Shown here piece by piece: positions 33,319-45,529 of a stretch of DNA of 64,000 nucleotides. Below the pieces are notes generated by a model, which was not told where the DNA came from, did no database searches, and saw only the letters and a list, made by a program, of their open reading frames with translations. Where the stretch lies: assembly GCA_015178975.1 (NCBI GenBank), contig WHVD01000137.1:62001-126000 (forward strand), in the 5' to 3' direction. How positions within the stretch are numbered: position 1 is the first letter of the stretch; each line of letters begins with the position of its first letter. The DNA comes from Hysterangium stoloniferum. Taxonomy: Eukaryota; Basidiomycota; Agaricomycetes; Hysterangiales; Hysterangiaceae. The position numbers and the translations under genes were made by a program.

Positions 33319-35485
33319 ATGGGGATGACTGTTATCAAGCTTCAGCTACTTGAGTCTGTTAGATCATTGCGCAGTTTTGAGTTTACGGTCTTTGCTCGAT
33401 CTGTCTTTCTACTAGCTGGCTGTCTTTTGTTTAACGCAATATGTTGGATTACATCTGGTATTCTATTTGGTCGTGTGAGTAGCACAAGAAATATTCTAAG
33501 TCTTTGTGTATTAGCTTGGGTACGTCTTATATGCAATGTTTCTTACCGACCGCGGGCGCGTGCCTTATTCCCTCGTAGACTACTGGGCTTAGGCATGGTA
33601 GATATATCCCCACACCTAAATGAGGCATGTAGACAATTTTTTACTGTCAAGTGCAATGTCTCCTGACCGTTCCACTCACAGATGTCCAAAATAATTTGTT
33701 GTATTATTTTCTATTCAGGCCTTGATGCGGATCATATCAGGTTTATAGAGTCGAGCATTCGCCATTAAAAAGGAAATTAACCATTTAAATCAGTGCCATT
33801 GACAATGCAACACGTAATCTCATCAACCTGGATCAGTATCCTGTAACATGTGGTTTATTTTTCTCACTCGGTCATAGTACCATTGTTATCGCAGTAGTGG
33901 GTTTTGTCTGCTACCTCGTACTCCATTATCTTGAGAAAAATTCCCTCAAGAATGTAACCATAGCGATTAGTGCCTCTGTGTATAATAAAATCGGAGGCGT
34001 TGGAAATATTGGTGGTATCATCGGTTTGTCACTTACTCTACATCACTTCATGGATTGAAGCATCTATGACCTTGATGATGCTATCATATTTCCCCTAGGT
34101 TCCGCCATTAGCGGGTCATTTCTTTTCATCATTGGCTTCGCCAATTCCATCATTCTATGGCGCATTCTCAGACGAAGACGAGCTGTATGCCCCATAGATT
34201 CGGATAAAGCTGTCTGCTTATAATAATGATTTCTATCAGATAAAGATGGGGCGTATGGAGGATCAGCCTAACAAGCATGAAACCTCGGGACTCATGATGC
34301 GCTTCATTGGCCCTATCACTTCTTTTGTGAATAAACCTTGGAAAGTAAATCTCTCTTGGTTCAGATTACGACGTTTCTGACGGTGGGATAGATGTATCCT
34401 GTTGGCGTTTTGTTTGGGTTTGGTAAAATATTTCACTATTGCGTTTACAGGATATTTTGAAAATTGCAATCGCCTAGGATTTGATACCGCATCATCCATC
34501 GCACTTCTCGCTGTCACCGCGTTGGCAAAGAAAGGAGAAAATGGCCAGAAGATTGGACAAGGCGATATTGTTATCCTACCCGTATGCTTGCCTTTATGTT
34601 TGCAGGCCGCCGTTTAATAAATTTTCAGTTTCTCTTCACGGCCGGGATGACTTTGGTCGATTCGATCGACTCTGTTCTAATGTTATACTCATATGCCGGA
34701 TTTCCAGACAGTCATAAATGGGCCTTCCTCAAACCTAAAGACGATCACATTCTCCCAGTGGTGGTTTCGAATGAGGGAGTGGAGAAAGAACAAGGTGGTA
34801 AAGACACCAATGAAGTAAACGGAGAAACGGAGAAACCCAGCACAGAGCCATCTAAGAGCCCAGATAATGACCTGCATGACATATCACCAGTAAACGACGG
34901 GATTATTACGTGTGAAGTTGGACGAAAGAAGAATCACCCCGATGATAATATACCAACTTCGAAATACATCGTGCCTCAAATACCAGTCGAGGAAGGATCT
35001 AGTCTAGACCAAGTGACACGTATCAAGTACCACATGATGTCGAATCTTAGCATTTTGCTAACAGTCATCAGCATTCTCGTCGCGTTAAGGTATAGTATTC
35101 ATATTCCCTCCCATGCTCGGACAAGGCTGATGTCCTGGTACTTAGCATCTCTCTGATTACTATAATGGGATTAATAGGTGACCAATGTGCAAGATGCCGG
35201 GATGCGGTTGCAAATGATAACGGTCTTGCTGGTCATTGGTGGAGAGGCTGGGCCAAGGTAAGTACTTTTTCCTTATATGGATGTTTGCCCTGATGAGTTT
35301 TTCGTATTCCCTCATCGAACGCTTAATCCGGGTGATCCTTTATGTTCTCTTAGGCAAATGACAACTCGGGTTACATAGGCGCAGGGATTGTGGGCGGATT
35401 TGTCACCATAGTTTTGGGGTGGTATATATTTTCCTGGGCTATTAGACAATGGAAATGTAAGGTACGTAGGAATGGAGACCTTTGA
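33319..35485 (+). CDS. NiCoT-family nickel/cobalt permease
   Basis: High-affinity nickel importer of the plasma membrane, which in fungi supplies urease. Eleven exons fit one frame: 33319-33519, 33579-33597, 33719-33740, 33794-34023, 34099-34184, 34240-34344, 34392-34422, 34478-34581, 34629-35089, 35146-35257, 35354-35485, about 500 residues. The family signature RHGLDADHI (the HX4DH metal site in membrane segment 2) spans exons 2 and 3, which are only 19 and 22 nt long. Further marks: SAIDNATRNLI, GLFFSLGHSTIVI, KIGGVGNIGGIIG, GFDTASSIALLAV, LFTAGMTLVDSIDSVLMLYS and the C-terminal LIGDQCARC. A hydrophilic loop of about 110 residues follows HKWAFLKP. The tail after GWYIFSWAIRQW is less certain. 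No urease gene is nearby. Confidence 0.92.
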
Positions 35486-35646
35486 CTGCGGAAGGAAGAA
35501 GCCATCTAGTACTCTGATATGCAACGTACATTGGGGTTGAGATGAAGTAATTTTCATGTCCACAATTATAAATGATGCGTATATAACAACATAAAAATGT
35601 TCCACAACTGAGACAACTGCGATGATAAATATTATTATATGCTGGA

Positions 35647-37285
35647 CTAAGCGAAATACATGAGGTCGTTCTTCTTCTTCGCCTGGACTGAAAATTTAAT
35701 TTAATTTAGTGACTGGAAAGAACTAGTTGACAACGGGGATACATACCCTCGGCGATACCGCTATGGAAATGCTCGTGACCGAGTTTCGTTGCACCTTCTC
35801 GCAACGCAATCATGCCCGCTTCTACGCATACAGCTTTCAACTGTGCACCATTGAATTCATCTGTACTCCGTGCAATTTCCTCAAAGTTGACGTCTGGGCC
35901 CACCGCCATTTTTCTACTGTGAATCTCGAGGATACGGGCACGCGCGGCTTCGTTTGGAAGGGGGAATTCAATCTTTCGATCTAGTCGACCAGAGCGTAAT
36001 AAAGCGGGATCGAGGATGTCAATTCGGTTAGTGGCGGCGATGACCTGTTAGATAAATGATAAATTCGTCGTTTGTTAAATTATTAAAAGCCAACCTTGAT
36101 TCGTTCATCACTACTAAATCCATCTAGTTGGTTGAGCAGCTCTAACATTGTCCGTTGCACTTCACGATCACCACTCTTCTCGGAGTCAAAGCGCTTTGTA
36201 CCGATTGCGTCAAGTTCGTCTATGAAAATAATGGCGGGAGCCTTCTCCTTGGCAAGCTCAAACGCATCACGAATTAATTTTGCACCATCACCAATGAACA
36301 TTTGGACCAACGAAGGACCAGCTAATTTTAAGTAGCAAGCCTTGGTCTGAGCAGCACAAGCTCGAGCAAGAAGAGTTTTTCCAGTACCTATTTAAATAAT
36401 TCAATTTGGCAAAGACGACTGACGTAAGGAATTGATCATACCTGGGGGACCATACATAAGGGCACCTTTTGGTGGCCGGATACCTAGAGTCTTGAACTTG
36501 TCCGCTTGCTCCATGGGTAAAACGATAGCTTCGGCAAGTTCTTCTATCTGCTTGTCCAAACCACCAATATCGGTATATGTTTCGGTCGGCCTTTCATCCA
36601 CCTCCATAGCCTTTACACGGGAGTCAAATTCAGCGGGGAGAGTATCGAGAATCAGGTATGAGTCCTTGTTAACACCAATGAGATCGCCAGGCCGGAGCTT
36701 ATCAGATGGGACGAGTCCGATAAGAGGTAAGAAGACAGTTTGACGAGTTGATGTTTTAATAACGGCACATTTTCCCTTCCTCATTGAATCGAGGTCCTGG
36801 TTGGCACCGTCCTCTTCACCTTCTGGGTCCACGTCCAGAATCTAGGTAGCTACCTTCACAAACTGAAACTACATAATGATGATTGCATACGTACCTCAAC
36901 AACGTTTCCTACTAAGTAAGGAAGAACTTTATTCTGTTTGATCTTTTCGCCGTTATCTCTAATCTTCTCCTTCATTGTGCTTTGCTCATGTTGTAATCGG
37001 AGCGTCTCCGAGCGCATCACCTAGACCGAGTGAATTTAAGACCACAATGAGAAGTAGGAAAAATACCTTGATATCATTCTCAATGAGCCGGATGCGCGTA
37101 AGAATCTCGTCTGTTGTCGAGTTGAGAACATCTTCAGGAATGTCGTCCCATGTCTCTTCAGCGGGTTGGTCAGGTGTAACGTCCATGGCTGTCTCCTGCG
37201 TAGCTAGCGTGGATGTTGAAGGAACAGATTCTCCTGCTGGCTTAGAATCTGAAGGGGGCTGATCTGGTGGATTTGTTGATGACAT
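35647..37285 (-). CDS. RPT5: 26S proteasome regulatory ATPase subunit Rpt5
   Basis: One of the six AAA ATPases of the 19S base, which unfolds ubiquitinated substrates and opens the 20S gate. Start at [13 protein letters not shown]. It then has the [17 protein letters not shown] helix, an OB-fold region ([20 protein letters not shown]), the [20 protein letters not shown] block, Walker A around GPPGTGKT (split by an intron near 36400), Walker [30 protein letters not shown] and the arginine-finger region, then a C-terminal helical domain ([20 protein letters not shown]). The last exon (35647-35690) ends LMYFA. The usual C-terminal HbYX motif reads YFA here, with Phe in the Tyr position. About 440 residues and five short introns. 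It is convergent with the nickel permease; the stops are about 160 bp apart. Confidence 0.95.
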
Positions 37286-39590
37286 GAGGATGTGTTCGTT
37301 ACACAGTGACAAGGAGGAATGGACGCGTCAGTGTTGTGGACTGTTGTGGGTGAATGCTATATTTTTGAAACCACTTCCTGAATAGCAAGTCATCTGGAGA
37401 TTGTTAAGTTTCGTTGGAATCACATATTTCCCCCTTCTGAACCATAATCTATGTTCAATGGATCAATCTGGTGAGTGATTTAAATGGTATGGCTGCGGCT
37501 TGTCAACTGACTTTGTCTATAATCTGAAGTTTGAACGTGTCTCGATGATTGCAGGCTTACCTACATATATATTTGAATATCTAACGAGATGGAACTGTTT
37601 CATCAGTCCTACTCAGTTCTTAGGCAGACATGCTCCTCACCTGCCCAGAACAATCCATCTCGAATAGTGATTTGAAGCTTAACTGACCCGTAAATAGCGG
37701 CCTTCCTTCAGAGGGTCAGCATTTGTTTATGTGGCTCGTTCCGCTGTCATACAAAAAAAAAATTAAACCAGACTTTCGCCAACTAGCCATGTACGAAGGA
37801 ATAGGCTATTTTTTTCTTTCCTGGTGACTCCCCCTCAGTGAGATTTCTGCGACATGATGACCCTCCGATTGAACGGTATATCAATTGGAGCTGGCATTTG
37901 TTTCTTATCAATTTGCCTTGTTAAACATTTTGTTGTAGTCTCCATCGGATACCTCTCGATCGCTTATGACGAGTTGTCTACCAGTCTTTTCTTGATTTGT
38001 AGGTAATTTAGACCAAAAAATCATTGATTGTCATCTAGGTTTGCATCGGTAATCCTACCTCAGTCGCAGTTAGTAATTAGACTAATAAAAATGTCTATTA
38101 CAACGGTTCCCAGCTTTTCATATTCATCGGGGCGGGATGATCATAAATAAGACTGATTGATAGGTGATCAATCTTACTAACTTTGGAAAGCCACTTCCAG
38201 TATCAACAAGATAGACGGTTCATAAGTACAGCCGTGGTCATCCCATTTTCAACCTTTCTCTTCAAATTAATCAAATGATGATATTGCACATGTTATATTT
38301 TTTTATATGGGGAAGGATATTGATTCAGGCCTGTCCGACAGGATGGTCAGAGGCGATTAGCCCCCACCATATTCTTTGATAGGTGTGAAGTCATATGCAT
38401 CGATGCGAGGCTGCAACGCCTGGCGACTAAACAAGGCTCACTTGATCTCCAAGAAGCTAACGCTTCGATGTCGCACTCTTCAAACAGTGAACAATATATT
38501 TACGAAATATTCGTTTACTTTCGAAGCGTCGCACTATTGATATACCTGACTGGCTCAAGTATTGGGAGAGCCACCTTTCCTCGCTTGCAACACTTGCCAA
38601 ATTTTGGATGTGTCTTTTGTCTAGATGCTCCTGTGTGTAAAAAGAGTGAAATCACCCTCAGTTCCTTCAGTTCCCTCTGCAGAAATTTCACTCCCTGACT
38701 TGCATGTCCCATACTTGTGAGGGCAGCCAGGTCTGTTGGTCGTATAAAAGGTTATGATTGAGTCAGACCTAGGGTTAACAATGTCTTATATATCATCTTT
38801 TAGTTTTTTATTTATTGGATAGCGAAGAAACTGATTTGTAGCCATGCAGGCCCCACAACTATTGTAAGTGCTAGAGAATGTATTTTAGGGACATATGTAG
38901 ACTGATGGAACTGATTTAGGTGGTTCATCGAGGAGTCAGTATGTATCATTGATGAGACCACTCGGCCGCATCGTATATTGAGCTTTGTTACCAAAGAGAC
39001 TGGATGACACGACTAATACCAGCAAGTCGATTCTATAATTTACTCATTTGGTCTATGGCAGAAAACATATGTATCTTAGCCCCCTTAAGGAAATGTTCAT
39101 CCGAAAACTCCCTTTACAATGGTGTCGTCTTGTGCTTGTTGGAGACTTGCTTTGGCCTTGACGGTACTGGTCAGCATTGATGAACTACCGGAACATCCCA
39201 CGGCCACCAGCTCAGCCAGTCTATTGGCTCCGGGGCTCCAAGTGATGGCTTGGACTAAGCTAAATAAGACTTTTTGGCTGCCACCTTAGCTGCAAAGCCC
39301 GGCAGAGCAGGCAGCAACACCACCTCTGACCACTTTATGCATGGAAATAGGGGCAAATTAGGCACTTGTATTATATTTCAGGACTATATATTGGTTCTCC
39401 AACCTTAACCACTCTTAATACTACATAGTATTGGCAGAACAAGCATAAATGTGTTATAACTTATTGGGGATCGTGTCATAGCGGAATTTTAGTGCCATTA
39501 TATAAAAATATAAGTTTAATGCTTAGTTCCTCACAAAATATCTCAATGGGACTATAACTTTGGGACCAAATTTGAGACTCCACCATTGGC
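37286..39590. other. Intergenic stretch with no recognised gene
   Basis: AT-rich, with only short open frames (for example 38468-38698) that show no family motif. It contains the Rpt5 promoter next to 37286. Confidence 0.5.
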
Positions 39591-39599
39591 ACCCGATTG

Positions 39600-41010
39600 A
39601 AACGGCTAACTATTTTGCAGATCAATATTTTACCACAAGTGAATTGTCGCTTTCATATAGCCAAATATAGGTGTCTAGCTTGATGGAGTGAGATGGCTTT
39701 AACCGGGACGACGGACCCGCTCGTGTATTGGGTTCCATTTCAATTACATCTAGCCGGTCGGTCAGGAGGACAGAAACCTGTCTGTCTCTAACGTTACCTT
39801 CATCACAACTCGAACCTATTAATTACTCACGTGAAACCGCAGATGTCAGAGATATGCCAGGCGCGCATGGAGCATGGAATCTTTAAACCCAATCAAGAGT
39901 CTAGAATACGGGCTTAATCAACACCTCAAGCAATGCAGAAGCCTTATTGGAGTCTCTGAAGCTTTCTGGGTTTCCCAGCACAGAGGAAATACATCGAGAG
40001 ATAGAGGAGACTATGCCAAATTCTTCCGAGTTTTATACTTTCTTAGATTTGAGAATTCTGCGCATGTTCAGGGATTTTTCATCAGTCATGAATAAGTTGA
40101 TAAAACACGGAAGCGTCTCTTGCCACCCCGTTGTAAACTGACTTCTTGGAATCTAGGGAAGGTGATGAGCGCAACCAGCTTACTGTACACTGTGAGCCGC
40201 GGCTCAAGCATCACCCACAGCGATTACAGCAGCCCCTCCTTTGTAAGTCCCTTTCAGTCTCATACCCGCTCGCCAACCTAAACAAATTTCTTTGTTTATT
40301 TTAGACAGGCATCGAAGTATTTTTTTTGGTAGCAGCCTTCATAATATTGTTGTACGACTATTATATGTCATTCCCTTAGACTTCTCATCATTCTACCAAT
40401 ATTACCTCATGTTGTTCTCGTTGTGCAGTAATCACGCTGGGAGATGAAGTCAGTCACACAGCATTTCGTTGGAATTTGACTGATGGTATTTACTGCAGAT
40501 CGAGCGTGTTTGGAAACAGCCAAAAAGTGCGGCCACCTATCTCTTGCACTTAACCGTTACAGCTTCCTTCTCCAACGGCCCGTCATTATCGCCTTGTACC
40601 TTGCGCCAGCATGGTCCGGAATGTTTAAAGTCTTTCATGCTAGTTGACGAACGTGGGCTGAATATCTGCCATAATTTGAGCAAGTCTAATACTCTTTTAT
40701 CCGTCTTCATGATACTACGTGTGAGTTGCGTTTATTGGAATGACACCGGGGTTAAGCATAACGTAAACATTACTCATTGTAGATCGTGCATCACTCACAT
40801 TTTTAAAGAGGTATGCCATTCCTTACTAGTTGTATTTTGACGGTGGAGTAATACTTTTTAGCTGAGATCGTTGCCGACCATTATCCTTCAAGCCTTACTA
40901 ACGCTTTTCCCCTTTAACAGAGCCCTTCTGGTTAATAGCATGATTCACCTTAACGCTTTGCGGGGTTTTAGGTATTCTAAAGAAGCGCGAGGCAGTTTGT
41001 GAGTTGCATG
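39600..41010 (+). repeat. Tandem duplication, unit 1
   Basis: This stretch aligns in direct orientation with about 42150-43800. Shared landmarks upstream of the genes are AGATCAA(T/C)ATTTT, TTCATATAGCCAAATA and the RMFRDFSSVMNKLIK/RTFKDFSSVMKNLIK frames; shared gene landmarks are the ATGAGCGCAACCAGC start and ACAGGCATCGAAGTATTTTT. Divergence is high, so the duplication is old. Confidence 0.6.
40165..41010 (+). pseudogene. DUF6533-like membrane protein gene, decayed copy
   Basis: First of two tandem copies. The first exon (MSATSLLYTVSRG) and the second (QASKYF, with AAFIILLYDYY) can be aligned with copy 2, but the second exon has a 2-bp length difference after AAGTATTTT that shifts the frame, and the donor after TACGACTATT reads AT instead of GT. 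Later blocks (PLSPCTLRQHGPECL region, MILRVSCVYWNDTG, RYSKEARGSL) remain only as pieces, and the 3' third is missing. A short 90-bp spaced direct repeat (TGTTATACTTGTC(T/C)GGATAGCT) follows at 41040-41150. Confidence 0.6.
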
Positions 41011-42150
41011 GTCATCTTCAGGAAAGCGCCACCCGGCATGCTGTTATACTTGTCTGGATAGCTTAGATTTCATTTCCATTGAATTGCGTGAAAAATCCAG
41101 ATTGTTTCGCTACCCGTGCTCGGCCCGTGTTGTTATACTTGTCCGGATAGCTCACATTCCATCTTTGTTGACATTGCTTTGGCAGTTCGGGTGTCCAGCT
41201 AGTCCAGCTAGTAAGCCAATTTCACACCCAACCTGTTTCATCTGATGGAACTGTGGGTTAGTGAGTTGCTAGGTGCTGATCGGCGTGCTACTTTCGCGCC
41301 TCTGTAGAATGGTGTCGTCTTTTTATTGTCTCCATACTAAACACAAAAACACAGTTAGTGCGCGCGGTGATTAATATTATGCTAGTGGTAAGACTGTAGT
41401 TTGAAAACATTACTGTTGTAAAATTGCAAAAAGCAATAAATCTCCAAGATTCACAAATCTGAAAGACGATGAAGACTGCCCGTGAGTTAATCTACCCATT
41501 CATGAAAGCATCCCTTTTGTGACCGCACCGGCAATCAATTAACTTGATGGTATATGCGAAGTCCTACTCCAGAGTAAGATGGCCTAGCTCCCCGACACTC
41601 GAATCACTGGCACTCTCGCGTATAACATTCAGGAACAGTCTCTACTTGTGATATTCTTATTTCAATTGGCATCACTAGGTGTTTGGGAACTTCTAGGGGA
41701 AATATATCCGTTATATAAAGGATCTATCTTTTAAGTAAGCTATCATATTGGCCACTAAGTCTGGACCTCAGAAGATAATGTGTCTAGTCGAGTCTAGCCG
41801 AACTAGCGAGCCCTCCTAGATTGTTTAAGACATATACGACATATTTATTGATATTCCCATTTTCCTGATGACTTTCAACTGGCAAAATGCTGGGGGACCA
41901 TGCATGGCGGCACTCTCCGAACAGCCATTAATTATTCTGACATTCTGTCTACATGCGGCTGGATAATCCCCACAATATTCTCTCAGTACTGGTGGGAAAG
42001 TGATGTCAACCATATCTTTGTGTCTGCGCTGCGGAACAATCTCTAATGTATATATCGTAGCGGAACATATGACACACTGGTTCGTGATCTTACCACGCCA
42101 GCGTTCTAAGACTTAATTAAATCATCATGCGCATGTCAGCCACCGGTTAT
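41011..42150. other. Spacer between duplicated units
   Basis: No gene recognised. Contains the GTTATACTTGTC(T/C)GGATAGCT motif twice (about 41043 and 41132). Otherwise unique-looking sequence. Confidence 0.45.
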
Positions 42151-42623
42151 GCTACAGATCAACATTTTGCCATAAGTAGATAGCCTTGATCGCCTTCATA
42201 TAGCCAAATACGGGGGTACGGCTTGGTGTGCAACCTATGGGATGTGGGATGGCTATGGTTGCAGCTTGAGGATGAAGCGGACGTCGACTGTCCCTTCTAT
42301 GTATTAACTCCTATTCTTATTACTTCCTATTTCTATTACCATCTGGCCAAATCGGTCAAGAGGATAGCCACATCAAATATCTGTCTCCATTGTTTACATC
42401 GCAGTATGAAAATGTTAAGTACTCACGCAAGATCAGATGTCAGAGAAAGGCCACACATGGACGGAACAAAGAATCCTCAACCTATATACTTAGAGTTGAG
42501 GGTTTGGCGCACGTTCAAGGATTTCTCATCAGTCATGAAAAATTTGATAAAAGACATGAAGACGGAAGGAATGTCTCCTACCCTATTGTCGGCTGATTTC
42601 TTTGCTGAGACCCAGAACTGACA

Positions 42624-44367
42624 ATGAGCGCAACCAGCCTACTGTTCACAGCCGCCCCTCATGCACAACCCGTGGCGGTTGAAGCAGCCACTCATTTGTA
42701 AGTGGCTTTCAATCTCTCATACCAGTTCGGCAAGCCAAACACTCATTTTTTTTGGTTTTTCAGACAGGCATCGAAGTATTTTTTACTGGCGGCCTTCGTA
42801 ATGTTACTATATGATTACTGTACGTCTCCCAATTCCTTGCCCTTGGATTCCTAATCATCTTATACAAAATTCCCTCTCGTTGTTCCCATTGTTCAGTAAT
42901 TACGCTGGCAGATGAAGTTAGTCGGGACAGAGTATTTGGTTGAAGTTGGACTGACAGGATTACTGCAGATTGAGCACGTTTGGAACCAGCCCAGGAGTGC
43001 GGTCACCTATCTCTTTGCACTGAACCGTTACGGCTCCCTTCTCCAACGACCCGTCATTGTCGCCTCGTTCCTTTCACCAGCATGGTCGAAAAATGTTAGT
43101 CAGCGTAGTTTTGTATTATGTCTGCCCCCTAACAAGAAATTACTACACAGGTGTACGTCGATGTATCAGCTAGTGCAGATAGATACCCAATGTTGATTTA
43201 TTTACTTCTAGGGAGGCATGCCAACATTCCGTGAGATTCTCCGGAGGCTCGACTGTAGCGTTTGTTGCCAGTAAGTTGCTATTTCGATCTTTTGCAGAAC
43301 TTTCCGTTAAAAGTCTTTTCTTTACTAGTTGGCGAGCGTGAGCTGAATAATCTCCCATAATTTGTTCAAGTCTGATCCTCTTTCATCAGTTATCATGATA
43401 CTACGCGTGTGGGCTATTTGGAAGAAGGATAAACGTATTATAGCCATTTTGGGTGTTTTTTGGGTATTCCAAGTCGCGTTTTCTGGAATGGCACTTGGGT
43501 TTAGTAAACGTGAACCTATTCATTGTGAATTGCCTTAGGCGTCTGCTTACCATTGTTTTGCTTATCAAAAGGTATACCTTTCCCTCCATTTCTCACCGGG
43601 TGTATTTTGACCGGGAGTAATAGTTTTTGGAGTGAGATCGCCGCCGCTCATTCTCCCCAAAAACTCACCAACCATTTACCCCCCCCGCAGCGCCCTTCTG
43701 GTTGATGCCATTATTAACCGACACAACTGTGTTCGCCTTAACGCTTTTACGGGTTTTTAGGTATTCTAAGGAAGCACGAGAGAATTCGTGAGTCGCATGG
43801 TCATTCTCAAAAAAAATGCCACTCACAATTGTTTAGTCTCCTCCGTCTTCTTATCCGCGATGGCGCTCTATATTTCCTTTGCATATGCAGTGCCAATTTC
43901 CTCAATGTCGTTCTATTTTTGGTGAGCCTTGTAATTGGAATCAAGTTGATAAGGTCCCGTTCTCACTCGGTCTGAAACAGACGGCTACAGAAGACCTGAA
44001 GGCAATCGGTGCAGGGTGTGTGGGGTTTTCACTCCTGATTGTAATTGTCTGATGTTTTTTTTTCAATAGTTTCTCACAGGTCATCACCTCGGTGCTGGTA
44101 TCTCGTCTGGTTCTTAACTTGCGCAATGTTCGTTCCGAACAAGAAGCGACCAGAGGTGGATCCGGACGGTTCGCATCACCCCCCAAAAGCGGCGTGGATG
44201 CTGGCGTATCGCAAAACACCTTGGGAGTCGACGAGATACTGGGAGCACTGGGAGAGGAAACAGGAACGCCAACTTCTGGTACATCATTTTTAGAAGGGTA
44301 TGGGGGAAAAAAATGGCAGACCAGTGGTAGCCGCAGTGTTCCGACGTCGCCATTAGCAAACTGGTAA
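42624..44367 (+). CDS. DUF6533-like multi-pass membrane protein
   Basis: Second tandem copy, apparently complete. Starts MSATSLLFTAAPHAQPVAVE. Exon pieces read along the family order: QASKYFLLAAFVMLLYDY and LITLADE (first membrane span and the conserved LxDE-type end), IEHVWNQPRSAVTYLFALNR, EACQHSVRFSGGSTVAFVA, IIMILRVWAIWKKDKRII, AILGVFWVFQVAFSGMALGF, then PFWLMPLLTDTTVFALTLLR, LLRLLIRDGALYISFAYAVP and the last exon VITSVLVSRLVLNLRNVRSE with a hydrophilic tail ending PLANW. The family is widespread in agaricomycetes and its function is unknown; it looks like a seven-span receptor-like membrane protein. Not all intron borders were fixed, so the exact protein is uncertain. Copy 1 at 40165-41010 is decayed. 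Confidence 0.7.
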
Positions 44368-44924
44368 GGAACAGAAGTCTCTGTTCGAGTGGCCTTTCAG
44401 ATTGATGTAGCTGTATCGTAATCGTATGCATGTATTATTTGGACAATGCAGTCATTAATCTGTGACACATATTTTATATCCGTAGCTTATATAAATCGTT
44501 TGACGGCTTTGGTATATGCAGATTAGATCAATAAAAATCCTGAAAGCAGTTTGGACCCTTTTACTTAGAAAATAGGCACTTTACTGTAAATGCAGTTAGA
44601 CATATTTATAGGGATCATTTGTAAAAGTCGAAACGACTATACGGAGGTCAGAGCTTTAGAGACATTTGGCGTGAACTTGAAGGTTGACTATCGCGGCCCA
44701 TGTTGATCTCACGACGCCCGCCAAGCTGACGGACCGGAACATTTTGTCGATCATCAGTCGATCATCAGTCGCAGGTATTTTTGACTCACCCTTACATGTA
44801 CTGAAATTCATTCCACATACACCTGGACGAAGGACAAGGCGTAGTTCACTAGTGGCGTCTATATCTGTGTTTAGTAACTGTCAAAGTACGGTGTTCGACT
44901 TTTCAGAGTGGACACATCAGGAAA

Positions 44925-45240
44925 GTGGGAAGATCAATAAGTATGCATCTAAATTGTCTAGAGCCATCTAGGAGAGCTAAGCTTGACTAGACTGTTAAAA
45001 GTGTAGAAAATGAATGGCCAGACTGGGGATTGAACCCAGGGCTTCTGCATATATAGCAGGGGTGTTAACCATTACACCACCTGACCCTGGGAAACATGGC
45101 TAGCATTACTCAATCTAACATAGACATGGCTAGACACACTACTTTCGTGAGATCCTTATTTACTAGTTGGTATAAAAGCTTACTATAGATCTAGGGAGTC
45201 TACATAATGGGTGTAGACATTCCCAAATCCCTCAGGTAAA
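44925..45240. repeat. Dispersed repeat carrying a tRNA-like gene
   Basis: Shares both flanks with 8350-8560 but has an extra middle of about 130 bp containing the tRNA-like gene at 45016-45086. From 44368 to 44925 I see no gene. Confidence 0.55.
45016..45086 (-). tRNA. tRNA-like gene, anticodon position reads TAT
   Basis: 71 nt fold as a cloverleaf: acceptor GGTCAGG/TCTGGCC, D arm GTGT-AATGGTTA-ACAC, anticodon arm CCTGC-TATATAT-GCAGA (one C-A mismatch at the base), a 4-nt variable loop, and a perfect T arm CTGGG-TTCAATC-CCCAG, then discriminator A and a TTTT pol III stop within a few bases. By position the anticodon is TAT (Ile), but base 33 is A instead of the near-universal T. It may therefore be a tRNA pseudogene or tRNA-derived sequence rather than a working tRNA. 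No intron. Confidence 0.6.
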
Positions 45241-45529
45241 GTTATGCTCAAGATGATGTAATTTGGGGGATTTACCTGAATTAAATCTCCTAAGTGTATT
45301 ACAGCTGTTTCGGGTACATAGTGCGAAATTTGAAAATCAATGAAAAAAAGTCTGCTTTGGCCCCAAAAACAAATTGCCATATAACACCATAATGGGGAGA
45401 GATGTTAAGTGCCGTGTCGGAAACTTATTCCAGAACTATCGGAAAGTCACCGGGAAGTTGGGAACTATCGGATAGGGTCAGGACATTGGCTTCAGCTTAT
45501 GTGCTGCACCTCTACACAAACACTCAAAG

